In this document: positions 33,743 through 42,620 of the stretch, piece after piece
Numbering within the stretch: position 1 is the stretch's first letter
Layout of the letters: every line of letters begins with the position of its first letter
Assembly (NCBI GenBank): GCA_949292185.1
Contig: CASEYP010000014.1
Span: 1 to 45,149, forward strand
Direction of reading: 5' to 3'
Origin: an uncultured bacterium
GTDB taxonomy: Bacteria > Cyanobacteriota > Vampirovibrionia > Gastranaerophilales > Gastranaerophilaceae
DNA: 45,149 nt
Notes under the pieces: model-generated
What the model saw: only the letters and a program-made list of their open reading frames with translations
Databases searched by the model: none
Told to the model about the DNA's origin: nothing
Made by a program: the position numbers and the translations under genes

Positions 33743-34816
33743 ATGCTTTTTGATTTATTTAACAAAAAAAGAAAAAAATCATGTATGGAAAAAGAAATAT
33801 TTGAGCAAGATAAAATCGCTCAAATTATATTAGATTCTTATATTGAAAAAGATGGAAATATAAATATACAAATTCCAGAAAATATCACTAGAATAATTTT
33901 AGTCGCAAGCGGATCCTCTTATCACTGCGCAAGATATGCGGCTGAACTATTTGGGTCAATAGCAAAAATAGAAGCTCGTGCGGTATATTCAAGCGAATTT
34001 TTACTTGAAGAAACTATTGCGCATAACGATAACATCTTATATATTTTCATCACACAATCCGGCGAAACTACAGACACAAACAGCGCATTGGAAAAAGCGA
34101 AAAATTTTGGAGTAAAAACTCTATGTATTACAAATAAAGAGGATTCAACAATATGGAATTCTTCTGATTATAAAATAGCTTGCCACGCTGGTGAAGAAAA
34201 AAGTATTGCAGCAACAAAATCTTTTACATCTCAACTTTTATGCTCCACCCTGTTAGTGCTAAAATTTGCGCAAGATAAAGGTATTGAAATATATGACTAT
34301 CTGCTTGATTTAAAATCAATACCGTCTTTTATAAAACAAACTTATGAACTACAACCAAAAATAAAACAAATGGCAAGATTTCTTTCAAAATACAAAAATA
34401 TTGTTGTTACAGCAGACGGTCAATCTTATGCCCTTGCAAAAGAAGCTTCCTTAAAAATTAAGGAAACCTCTTATATTCAAACAACATCTTCTATACTGGG
34501 AGAATTTATGCACGGACATGTTGCCGTTTTAAATAATAAACATTCATTACTTATTTATGTTTTGAATGATAATTTGACCTATACAGCAATAAAAAATCTT
34601 AATACGATTAAAGAAAATTACAATCCACCTATATTTATTATTGGTAATAGAACTAATCAAGTAAAATCTACTTATAATATAAATACTGACTGCGATAAAC
34701 CAATTGTAAAAACATTTTGTATAGCTGTAATTATCCAATTATTAGCACTTGAAACTGCACTAAAAATGCATAGAAATGTTGATAAACCTCACGGTTTAAA
34801 CAAAGTAGTAAAATAA
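33743..34816 (+). CDS. GlmS-like SIS-domain protein lacking the glutaminase domain
   Basis: A 357-residue protein with two SIS sugar-isomerase domains, like the C-terminal isomerase half of GlmS. The first domain has ASGSSYHCARYAAE and TQSGETTDTNSALEKAK; the second has KEASLKIKETSYIQ and LGEFMHGHVAVL. The end VDKPHGLNKVVK matches the GlmS tail (DVDKPRNLAKSV-type). The N-terminal glutamine amidotransferase domain is missing and replaced by about 25 polar residues. Related stand-alone proteins act as aminosugar-phosphate deaminases/isomerases or fructosamine deglycases; which one applies is undecided. It is a single gene with an AAGGGAGA ribosome site. Confidence 0.82.
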   Translation: MLFDLFNKKRKKSCMEKEIFEQDKIAQIILDSYIEKDGNINIQIPENITRIILVASGSSYHCARYAAELFGSIAKIEARAVYSSEFLLEETIAHNDNILYIFITQSGETTDTNSALEKAKNFGVKTLCITNKEDSTIWNSSDYKIACHAGEEKSIAATKSFTSQLLCSTLLVLKFAQDKGIEIYDYLLDLKSIPSFIKQTYELQPKIKQMARFLSKYKNIVVTADGQSYALAKEASLKIKETSYIQTTSSILGEFMHGHVAVLNNKHSLLIYVLNDNLTYTAIKNLNTIKENYNPPIFIIGNRTNQVKSTYNINTDCDKPIVKTFCIAVIIQLLALETALKMHRNVDKPHGLNKVVK

Positions 34817-34833
34817 GTTTTTCATAACATTTT

Positions 34834-35463
34834 CTATGAAAAATCTGGAGATGAATAAATTTCAGGTACGAAATTTAGTGAAGGTTCATTATCAGCAATT
34901 TTTTGCATTTCTTTAACAATCTTAGCTTTGTCATTTTCTTGTTGCAGTTTTACTGATTCAAGTTTTTTCTGAGCATTTTGCGCTAAAACTTTATATCTGT
35001 TGCCCATAACAGTTTTACCGGCTTCAAAACAATTTTCTGCAACACTTTCGTTTTTTGCCTTCGTAAATTCCAAATGTTCAATTGTTTTATTAGCATTATT
35101 TACGCAAACATCAAAAGCTTCACGTTTTTTCAACATTTTAAAATAATTAATTAAAGTTTTAACAATTTGATTATCTGTCATTCTTTCCATCATATTGTCT
35201 AACGGTTCAAATAAATGTGCATATTTATAATCTTCATATTGCATTTCGTTTATTGTTGTTGTAACAACAGGCATCTCATCAAAAGATGGATCCATACTTT
35301 TTGTTAAAGTTAAAGTATCATTAGCATAATGCTGAGTTTTTTTAGCAAATAAATCTTGAATATTTGCAAGTCTTTTCAAATTTTTAACAGGCATATCTGT
35401 TTTAAAAGCCGCAGTGAATGCTGGTTTCTGAGTTTGAGTTGTGCAATTGTTATTTATTATCAT
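34834..35463 (-). CDS. Lineage-specific protein with N-terminal FTAAF motif
   Basis: Not recognised. A 209-residue, helix-rich, Lys/Glu-rich soluble protein. The N-terminus MIINNNCTTQTQKPAFTAAF is disordered-looking and carries F-T-A at 16-18, the motif shared by other lineage proteins here. Later segments (KKREAFDVCVNNANKTIEHL, then AQNAQKKLESVKLQQEND) suggest coiled coils. The start at 35463 has a perfect AGGAGG site; a reading from 35511 would add 16 unlikely residues. The gene is isolated between convergent and tandem transcription units. Confidence 0.65.
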   Translation of the reverse strand: MIINNNCTTQTQKPAFTAAFKTDMPVKNLKRLANIQDLFAKKTQHYANDTLTLTKSMDPSFDEMPVVTTTINEMQYEDYKYAHLFEPLDNMMERMTDNQIVKTLINYFKMLKKREAFDVCVNNANKTIEHLEFTKAKNESVAENCFEAGKTVMGNRYKVLAQNAQKKLESVKLQQENDKAKIVKEMQKIADNEPSLNFVPEIYSSPDFS

Positions 35464-35529
35464 AAATACCTCCTGCAAATACAAAACCTCTGAAAAAAAA
35501 TTTGCTAACAAATTAATTTATACACAAAA

Positions 35530-35564
35530 AAGAGGGAAAATCCATTTCTTAGATTTTCCCTCTT
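35530..35564 (-). terminator. Intrinsic terminator after gap
   Basis: On the minus strand AAGAGGGAAAATC and GATTTTCCCTCTT form a 13-bp stem with a 9-base loop, followed by a T-tract (the A-run at 35526-35531). Confidence 0.9.
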
Positions 35565-35584
35565 CAATATTAGTTATCTTAAAA

Positions 35585-36604
<1,020 letters not shown>

Positions 36605-36622
36605 TTATGTGTAACATTTACT

Positions 36623-36650
36623 ACTATAACATGTGGAATATTATCATCAA
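36623..36650 (-). promoter_or_regulatory. Promoter of gap
   Basis: On the minus strand TTGATG (36645-36650) and TATAGT (36623-36628) are separated by 16 bases. The remaining 253-base gap up to the next gene is AT-rich without further clear structure. Confidence 0.55.
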
Positions 36651-36842
36651 CAAAAAAACTAATCAAGTGGATATATTCAAAACATAATGGCTGAAAAACA
36701 AGTATTAAATAGCTTTCGATTAAATAATTAAGAAATAATTAAGATTTGTAAAATAAGTAAAAAAATATATCAATAAAATTTATTCACTAACATTATAGAA
36801 AGCAAAGTTTAATTATATAAAATAAGAAAGAAGGTAATACTT

Positions 36843-37418
36843 ATGCAATTAAACATCGGAAAATTAACAGGAACAACACCTGGTGGCTCAAAAATTTTCC
36901 AAAAAGTTGAAAATGGAATTAGAGAAATTACATCAATTAAGGATGGAGACATTGCACAAAAAATTAGAATCAAACAACATACAGGTAGCCTTAAAGGATA
37001 TTCTGTAGAAGTTGAAGATGTTAAAAAAGGTGTTAGTAACATTTTCTCAGATATAACAGATTATGGTTTTGAAGAAAATTATAGAACTGTAAGCAAAGGC
37101 GAAAGAGATAAAACCGGAGCAACAAAAAGAATTGCTATAACAAGAAGTAAAGACGGAGATAGCGTTGAAATAACAAAATCGCAAACAAGACCAAACGGTG
37201 AAGAATTCTATTTAACTAGAAATATTCAAAATGATGCAGATGGCATACAAACTATAGAAAATGAATTTGAAACATCAAGCTTTGGTTGGACAAAACCTGA
37301 TGGAAGTAATATAAATGGTTTTCATCAATCATTTGAAATAAATAAAGATGGTAAAACAATCAATATTCAAAGATTTGGAGACATTGATACTTTACCAAAA
37401 TTAAACGAACTAGCTTAA
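36843..37418 (+). CDS. Hypothetical 191-aa beta-rich protein
   Basis: Not recognised. A 191-residue soluble protein of alternating polar and hydrophobic strands (ATKRIAITRSKDGDSVEITK and GKTINIQRFGDIDTLP), suggesting an all-beta fold of repeated strand pairs. No signal peptide, membrane segment or catalytic motif is apparent. The N-terminus MQLNIGKLTGTTPGGSKIF is Gly/Thr-rich. GAAGGT precedes the ATG. It is monocistronic and is followed by a long GC-rich terminator. Confidence 0.65.
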   Translation: MQLNIGKLTGTTPGGSKIFQKVENGIREITSIKDGDIAQKIRIKQHTGSLKGYSVEVEDVKKGVSNIFSDITDYGFEENYRTVSKGERDKTGATKRIAITRSKDGDSVEITKSQTRPNGEEFYLTRNIQNDADGIQTIENEFETSSFGWTKPDGSNINGFHQSFEINKDGKTINIQRFGDIDTLPKLNELA

Positions 37419-37436
37419 ATTTTATAAGTTGTAGGG

Positions 37437-37467
37437 AAGGCGGCAGCGAAAATTTCGCTGCCGCCTT
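37437..37467 (+). terminator. Intrinsic terminator with long GC-rich stem
   Basis: AAGGCGGCAGCGAAA pairs perfectly with TTTCGCTGCCGCCTT (15 bp, one-base centre), followed by a T-rich but interrupted tract to 37480. Confidence 0.85.
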
Positions 37468-37484
37468 CGTTCTTATTTTTACGC

Positions 37485-37640
37485 AAAAAAAAACCCTTTC
37501 TTTTGGAAAGAGTTTGGAATCTTTTTCAATTCCTCGTGTGTAGAAGGTTAGTGTGTAGTAGGTAGTGTATAATTTATGTCTCGTGTTTATTTAATCTGAT
37601 TTATTGTTTGCTTATCGCTTACATATTAATAAAGTATTTT
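37485..37640 (-). ncRNA. Candidate small RNA ending in its own terminator
   Basis: The 336-base gap between the 191-aa gene and tsaD has no ORF of note. On the minus strand it ends in an intrinsic terminator: AACTCTTTC pairs with GAAAGGGTT (37492-37514, one G-U, loop 37501-37505), followed by seven T (37485-37491). Just upstream is a small GGAAT/ATTCC hairpin (37516-37533). Before that is a G-poor tract of CUAC and CACAC repeats, including ACCUUCU, the complement of the AGAAGGU-type ribosome sites used here. No gene feeds this terminator. The 5' end is not defined; 37640 is a guess. Confidence 0.45.
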
Positions 37641-37742
37641 TAAAGTATATAATTGCTATATCAGTTTAATATATTTACAAAACTTAACAATTATTTCGTA
37701 TAGTATTTTTTATTTTGATTAGTAATATTTCAGACTTTGTAG

Positions 37743-37748
37743 TATCAT
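37743..37748 (+). promoter_or_regulatory. -10-like hexamer of a probable leaderless tsaD mRNA
   Basis: TATCAT stands exactly six bases before the ATG at 37755, preceded by GTAG, nearly identical to the murF site (GAAG-TATCAT). No ribosome site is present. Confidence 0.5.
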
Positions 37749-37754
37749 TAGGAT

Positions 37755-38789
37755 ATGGAAAGAGAAACATTATTTAGCGGGAAAAAAGTATTAGTTGGCC
37801 CAGATAGCGGGTATGACAATTATATTATGGCAATTGAATCAAGTTGTGATGAAACGGCTTGTGCCATTGTAAAAAACGGAAGAGAAGTTATTGCAAATAT
37901 TGTAGCTTCTCAAATTAAGACACACGAAAAATTCGGAGGGGTTATTCCTGAAATTGCGGCAAGGGAACATTTAGATTCTATAAATATCGTTGTTCAAGAA
38001 GCATTTGATCAATCAGGATTAAAACCTGAACAGATAACAGCCTTTGCAGGAACAGTTGGCCCTGGTCTTGTAGGTTGCTTGCTTGTTGGTCTTAACGCTA
38101 CAAAAACATTGGCTCTTGTCCATGACAAACCTTTTATTGGCGTAAATCACTTAAATGCACACTTATGTGCTAATTATATTGATACAGATTTGAAACCTCC
38201 ATTTATTGCTCTTTTAGTAAGTGGCGGACATACTCAAATTATTGATGTTGAATCTTATTCAAAACAAACTATATTAGGTGAAACCATTGATGATGCTGTT
38301 GGTGAAGCTTATGATAAAGTTGCAAGATTAATTGGATTGCCTTACCCTGGAGGTCCTAGACTTGATAAGTTAGCTCAAGAAGGTAATCCTCACGCATTTG
38401 AACTTCCTGAAGGCAAAGTTGATGGATATAATTTTAGTTTCAGCGGATTAAAAACAGCAGTCCTTAGACTTGTTAAATCATTTGACGGCAAAGAGTTACC
38501 TGTTAATGATATTTGTGCAAGTTTTCAAGAATGTGTTTCAAGCACGCTTGTTAAAAAATTGAAAAAAGCAGTAGAAGAAAGAGGATACAAACAAGTTGTA
38601 ATTGCCGGTGGTGTTGCTGCTAATTCAGAAATTCGTAAAAAAGTTTTCAATTTAGAAAAAGACGGATATAGAGTTAATGCGCCTGCGATGAAGTATTGTA
38701 CTGATAATGCTTCTATGGTTGCATCTTGTGCATATTTTAACACTAATACATTTGATGATATTGATGTTGAAGTATTCTCTAGAGCCTAA
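37755..38789 (+). CDS. tsaD: tRNA N6-threonylcarbamoyladenosine transferase TsaD
   Basis: TsaD transfers the threonylcarbamoyl group to A37 of ANN-decoding tRNAs with TsaB and TsaE. The 344-residue protein has MAIESSCDETACAIV, FGGVIPEIAAREH, the metal ligands H132 and H136 in NHLNAH, LLVSGGHTQ, GEAYDKVARLIGLPYPGGP, SFSGLKTAV and CTDNASM with its Asp. About 24 residues precede the usual start. The ATG at 37827 would give the standard N-terminus, but the -10-like hexamer fits the start at 37755, so an N-terminal extension is accepted with caution. Confidence 0.95.
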   Translation: MERETLFSGKKVLVGPDSGYDNYIMAIESSCDETACAIVKNGREVIANIVASQIKTHEKFGGVIPEIAAREHLDSINIVVQEAFDQSGLKPEQITAFAGTVGPGLVGCLLVGLNATKTLALVHDKPFIGVNHLNAHLCANYIDTDLKPPFIALLVSGGHTQIIDVESYSKQTILGETIDDAVGEAYDKVARLIGLPYPGGPRLDKLAQEGNPHAFELPEGKVDGYNFSFSGLKTAVLRLVKSFDGKELPVNDICASFQECVSSTLVKKLKKAVEERGYKQVVIAGGVAANSEIRKKVFNLEKDGYRVNAPAMKYCTDNASMVASCAYFNTNTFDDIDVEVFSRA

Positions 38790-39719
38790 TTAAAATAATT
38801 GATTTATAAGAGATTTTATAACTTTTAATTTTCCATTTAATTGAATGGAAACATCTTGTCCACGTAGTTCTTGCCCTTTTAATCTTTGAATATCCGTAAA
38901 AATATTTCTCATAAGGGTATAGTAAGTATTATTTTCTATTAAAGAATCTTGTTTTAATTTATATAACAAATTTGAAAAATCAAATTCCCAAACAGGTAGA
39001 CATAAGTCTGAAGGTTTTGAAATTTCTTTTATTCCGGCATTCAAAATTTTATTAGCACAACTACGTTTATAATCGGCATCATCAATAACCGTCGTTAAAG
39101 CTGAATAAATTGAGCTCAATGGTCTGACTACTTCGGGTTCATAAGGAGAATTTTTATAAAAATCAATAGCTGTTATATCTTTAGTCTTCGGATTTATAAT
39201 AACATTTGCTCCACAACAATCAAAAATCATATCTTTTTCTTTTGCGTGGGCAATTTGAGCTAGTAATTTTTGAAAAGATTCTATTGGAACAGCTTTTATC
39301 AAACTCTTAAGTTTTTGTTGTTTGATAGGTTTAATATCAGGTGCAAATGCATCAATCCCATAAAAGTATTTAATAATAGACGAAGAATTACCAATATGCG
39401 CGACAACATGATTTATTTTATCCTCTTCTGATAGGCTAAAATTTAAAATTGCCCTACGACTAATATGTTCATTATCGCATAACCTAACACAATAATTAGT
39501 ATCTTCAATACGATAAACTTTTGCCTCTTTTCCTTCTCCTAATAAATTTTTATCATTAATAGATTTTTCTATTTTTTCATAAATTTGATCTTTTGGCAAA
39601 GTTAAAAAATCCCGCCCAGTAAACGCTACATTTTTACTTGCTGTTCTAGGACAAGAGTTATAAGCGTAATTATTATAGCCTGGATAAATGTAAATATTAG
39701 AATTTAAACCATTAAGCAT
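38790..39719 (-). CDS. Lineage-specific kinase-fold protein with N-terminal FTGR motif
   Basis: A 309-residue protein with protein-kinase-like signatures: a Gly-rich loop LGEGKEAKVYRI (60-71), a short strand YCVRL where Arg79 occupies the place of the usual lysine, a catalytic-loop-like FDCCGANVII with N172, and AIDF with D186-F187 in the DFG position. The catalytic His-Arg-Asp is not obvious, so it may be a divergent small-molecule/effector-type kinase or a pseudokinase. The N-terminal 35 residues are Tyr/Asn-rich and end with AFTGR. Its stop codon directly abuts that of tsaD. Assignment is inference from motifs. Confidence 0.65.
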   Translation of the reverse strand: MLNGLNSNIYIYPGYNNYAYNSCPRTASKNVAFTGRDFLTLPKDQIYEKIEKSINDKNLLGEGKEAKVYRIEDTNYCVRLCDNEHISRRAILNFSLSEEDKINHVVAHIGNSSSIIKYFYGIDAFAPDIKPIKQQKLKSLIKAVPIESFQKLLAQIAHAKEKDMIFDCCGANVIINPKTKDITAIDFYKNSPYEPEVVRPLSSIYSALTTVIDDADYKRSCANKILNAGIKEISKPSDLCLPVWEFDFSNLLYKLKQDSLIENNTYYTLMRNIFTDIQRLKGQELRGQDVSIQLNGKLKVIKSLINQLF

Positions 39720-39732
39720 ACTTTTTTAAAGC

Positions 39733-40722
39733 CTAAACAGACAAAAGTTTGCTATTAATATTATCAAAATATTCAGAAGTTTTATTCACAATATAATCTG
39801 CAACCGTATTTTCTAAATTGCAGCCAAAATGAGCATTAATTTCTCTTATAAAGTAGCAAGGACTTGTAATATTTACTTCTATAATTTGACCGTCAATAAC
39901 GTCTAACCCTGCCATATATAAGCCCATTGAATTTAACTTTTTAGCCACTTGTTTAAAGTTTTCATACTCAATATCTGATAACACAGCTTTTTTAATATTC
40001 TTATCATTATGTTCACAGAATTTAAAATCATTAGCACTAGCAACTTTTTGGACACAATATTCTAAAACATCATCCCCTAAAATTAGAACCCTCTTATCTC
40101 CATAAATAGCTTTACTAATATACTTTTGAACCATTATTAATTTCTTACCGCCATCAGTCATAGAATTTATAATAACAGCAGTATTTTTATCACCTTTTTT
40201 CAAATACATAACTCCACCACCAAAGCATTGATTTAGCGGTTTCAAAATAATTTCTTCATTTTCATCTAAAAATTGTAAAATATCTTGTTTTGATGAAGTT
40301 ACAATATTCTTTGGCATAAATTCTTTAAAATATAGGGCATGCAATTTTTCATTAAAATTTCTAATTGCAGTTGTATCGTTCATTACAAAAGTTTTAGCTC
40401 TATCAACAAAATCAAATATATAAGTAGCACTAATATATTCCAAATCAACAGGAGGATCCGGTCTAAATAATACTAACTTAAAATCTTCAATTTTAGATTC
40501 GTGAAAAGAATCCTTATCATAAAAGATATCATTATTTTTTACGTAAGTGTCATAGCAATCGGCATATGCAATAGACGATTTGAGCTTAAGCATATCGATC
40601 GTAGTTATACAAACCTGATGACCTCGTTCTAAAAGACTTTTTATCATCCAAAAGTTTGTTACTAAATCATTAAATTCAAAATACTTTAACTCTAATCTGT
40701 CTATTACAAATAAAACTTTCAT
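39733..40722 (-). CDS. gshB: Glutathione-synthetase-like ATP-grasp ligase (GshB family)
   Basis: A 329-residue ATP-grasp enzyme that aligns along its length with prokaryotic GshB: RPDPPVDLEYISATYI (from 87), NDTTAIRNFNEKL, IILKPLNQCFGGGVM (158-172), VQKYISK, GDKRVLIL (from 208), AGLDVIDGQIIEVNITSP (271-288) and REINAHF. The ATP and Mg residues are kept. The mobile loop that in E. coli reads ARIPQGGETRGNLAAGG is replaced by QKVASANDFKFCEHND (225-240), losing the RGN-x-x-x-GG signature that clamps the substrate. No gshA is nearby. A changed acceptor is possible. Confidence 0.8.
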   Translation of the reverse strand: MKVLFVIDRLELKYFEFNDLVTNFWMIKSLLERGHQVCITTIDMLKLKSSIAYADCYDTYVKNNDIFYDKDSFHESKIEDFKLVLFRPDPPVDLEYISATYIFDFVDRAKTFVMNDTTAIRNFNEKLHALYFKEFMPKNIVTSSKQDILQFLDENEEIILKPLNQCFGGGVMYLKKGDKNTAVIINSMTDGGKKLIMVQKYISKAIYGDKRVLILGDDVLEYCVQKVASANDFKFCEHNDKNIKKAVLSDIEYENFKQVAKKLNSMGLYMAGLDVIDGQIIEVNITSPCYFIREINAHFGCNLENTVADYIVNKTSEYFDNINSKLLSV

Positions 40723-40747
40723 AATGCCTCTATTTTTATAAATTTAA

Positions 40748-41413
40748 CTATTTAATTTCTTCAGGATTTAAAATTTGACAAGCTGTGTTACTAAATGCAA
40801 TAAGCTTTGCAAATTTTTCTAAATCAGCAGTAATTTCAGGGAATGTTCCATAATGCATAGGAATAACTGTTCTTACTCCTAACCATTTAGCAGCTAATGC
40901 TGCATGTTCAACATCCATTGTATAATTTCCGCCAATAGGAAGTAATGCGATTTGTGGTGAATATAACTCTCGAACTGTCTTCATCTCTGAAGTTAAACAA
41001 GTATCACCTGCATGATAGATTCTAACACCATCAACATCAAATAAAATGCTTGCAGCACAACCGCCATATCTGCCATCAGGTAATGAACTTGAATGATATG
41101 CAGGTAAATAAACGGCTCTACCCCAAGAATAATTCAACCATCCGCCTAAATTAATAGATTTAACTTTTGCACCTTGCTCTTTACAATACCCTGCAAGTTC
41201 AGCCACTGCAGTAATTGTAGCATCTTTTTCTTTTGCAATTTCAATAGCTTGACCCAAATGATCACCATGTGCATGTGTTAACAAAATATCAACAATAGGT
41301 GCTTCGTGCCAGTTATACTTTTCATTTACTGAAACTAACGGATCAACCAATACGGCCTTATCATCTTTTCTGATTTCAAATGCGCTATGGCCAATATATT
41401 TTAAATCTACCAT
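40748..41413 (-). CDS. UPF0173 metal-dependent hydrolase (metallo-beta-lactamase fold)
   Basis: A 221-residue member of the UPF0173 family (YtkL-like). It starts MVDLKYIGHSAFEI and has the zinc motif THAHGDHLG, PAYHSSS, YHAGDTCLTSEM and MHYGTFPEI, so all metal-ligand blocks are present. The physiological substrate of the family is unknown. The start at 41413 has a GAAGGGGAG site; a reading from 41443 adds ten non-family residues. It lies 25 bases before the GshB-like gene in the same direction and is probably co-transcribed with it. Confidence 0.92.
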   Translation of the reverse strand: MVDLKYIGHSAFEIRKDDKAVLVDPLVSVNEKYNWHEAPIVDILLTHAHGDHLGQAIEIAKEKDATITAVAELAGYCKEQGAKVKSINLGGWLNYSWGRAVYLPAYHSSSLPDGRYGGCAASILFDVDGVRIYHAGDTCLTSEMKTVRELYSPQIALLPIGGNYTMDVEHAALAAKWLGVRTVIPMHYGTFPEITADLEKFAKLIAFSNTACQILNPEEIK

Positions 41414-41469
41414 ATTTACTCCCCTTCTTTTCACTATTTTCAACTATTTTAATTTATCATAATTTATTA

Positions 41470-41475
41470 TAAAAT
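41470..41475 (+). promoter_or_regulatory. -10-like hexamer of a probable leaderless ribD mRNA
   Basis: TAAAAT stands exactly six bases before the ATG at 41482, as at 24323. No ribosome site is present. The 68-base gap is shared with the divergent hydrolase gene. Confidence 0.5.
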
Positions 41476-41481
41476 ACAAAT

Positions 41482-42525
41482 ATGAAACAATATATTACAC
41501 TAATGCATAAATGTATAGAATTAGCAAAACAAGCGCAAGGTCAAACTTCACCTAACCCTATGGTTGGTTGTGTAATTTTAAACCCGCAAGGTGAAATTAT
41601 TTCTACAGGCTACCACAAAAAATGCGGTCAAAACCATGCTGAAAGAGATGCACTACTAAAACTTGATAATGCTAAAGACTGCACGCTAATCGTAAATCTT
41701 GAGCCCTGCTCTCATTATGGAAAAACTCCACCTTGTGCGGATTTAATTATTGAAAAAGGTGTAAAAAAAGTTGTTTACGGTATGCAAGACGTAAATCCAA
41801 TTGTTGCAGGTAATGGTTTAAAAAAACTGAAAGATGCAGGAATTGAAGTTGTTGGTCCAGTACTAGAAGATGAATGTCGCAAACTGAATGAAATTTTTAT
41901 CAAAAACCAAACAGAACACAAAACCTTTATAGCCCTAAAAACGGCAACTACAATAGATGGGAAAATTGCAACCTACACAGGTGATTCAAAATGGATTACA
42001 TCAGATTTAGCAAGACTAGAAGCTAGAAAACTACGAACTTTCTATGATGCAATCCTAACTTCATCATCTACAGTATTAGCAGATAATCCTACCATGGAAC
42101 ATAAAAAGAAAATAATTTTAGATAGAAAATTAAAAACAGATTTTCAGAATGCTACAATCTACAAACAAGGTGAAATTTATGTTTTCTATGACGAAAAACT
42201 AAATTCTCCAAATATTGAAAATATAAACTTTATCCCAACTCCTGTAAAAAATAATAAACTCGATATTAAATATATCCTAAATTCTTTATACGAATTGAAA
42301 ATAATGAGTGTATTCATAGAAGCAGGAGGAGAAATAAACTCTAGCTTTCTACCATATATTGATAAATTCTATCACTTTATTGCTCCTAAAATTCTTGGAG
42401 ATAATAATGGGAAATCATGTTTCTACGGTCTTAATATCGATAAAATCTCAAACTGCACTAATCTAAAATTTGAATCTGTAAAAACATTTGACCCGGATAT
42501 TTTAATTACATATTCTAAAAAATAA
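41482..42525 (+). CDS. ribD: Bifunctional riboflavin deaminase/reductase RibD
   Basis: RibD carries out the deamination and the sugar reduction steps after GTP cyclohydrolase II in riboflavin synthesis. The 347-residue protein has the N-terminal zinc deaminase domain (SPNPMVGCVI, HAERDALL and PCSHYGKTPPCADLI, about 22-85) and the C-terminal NADPH reductase domain (KTATTIDGKIA, SKWITSDLARLEARKLR, TVLADNPTM and VFIEAGGEINSSFL). Both halves look intact. It is a single gene here; ribB/A, ribE and ribH are not in the window. A long-stem terminator follows. Confidence 0.95.
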   Translation: MKQYITLMHKCIELAKQAQGQTSPNPMVGCVILNPQGEIISTGYHKKCGQNHAERDALLKLDNAKDCTLIVNLEPCSHYGKTPPCADLIIEKGVKKVVYGMQDVNPIVAGNGLKKLKDAGIEVVGPVLEDECRKLNEIFIKNQTEHKTFIALKTATTIDGKIATYTGDSKWITSDLARLEARKLRTFYDAILTSSSTVLADNPTMEHKKKIILDRKLKTDFQNATIYKQGEIYVFYDEKLNSPNIENINFIPTPVKNNKLDIKYILNSLYELKIMSVFIEAGGEINSSFLPYIDKFYHFIAPKILGDNNGKSCFYGLNIDKISNCTNLKFESVKTFDPDILITYSKK

Positions 42526-42558
42526 ATCTTAAAATTAAAGAAAAGTTTTACAAAGAAG

Positions 42559-42590
42559 AAGGCGCCAGCAAATAAATTTGCTGGCGCCTT
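42559..42590. terminator. Bidirectional GC-rich intrinsic terminator
   Basis: AAGGCGCCAGCAAAT pairs with ATTTGCTGGCGCCTT (15 bp, 2-base centre). ACTTTTT follows on the plus side and a T-rich tract on the minus side, so it separates ribD from convergent tsf. Confidence 0.92.
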
Positions 42591-42620
42591 ACTTTTTACA
42601 CTAAATATGTTTACTGAAAA

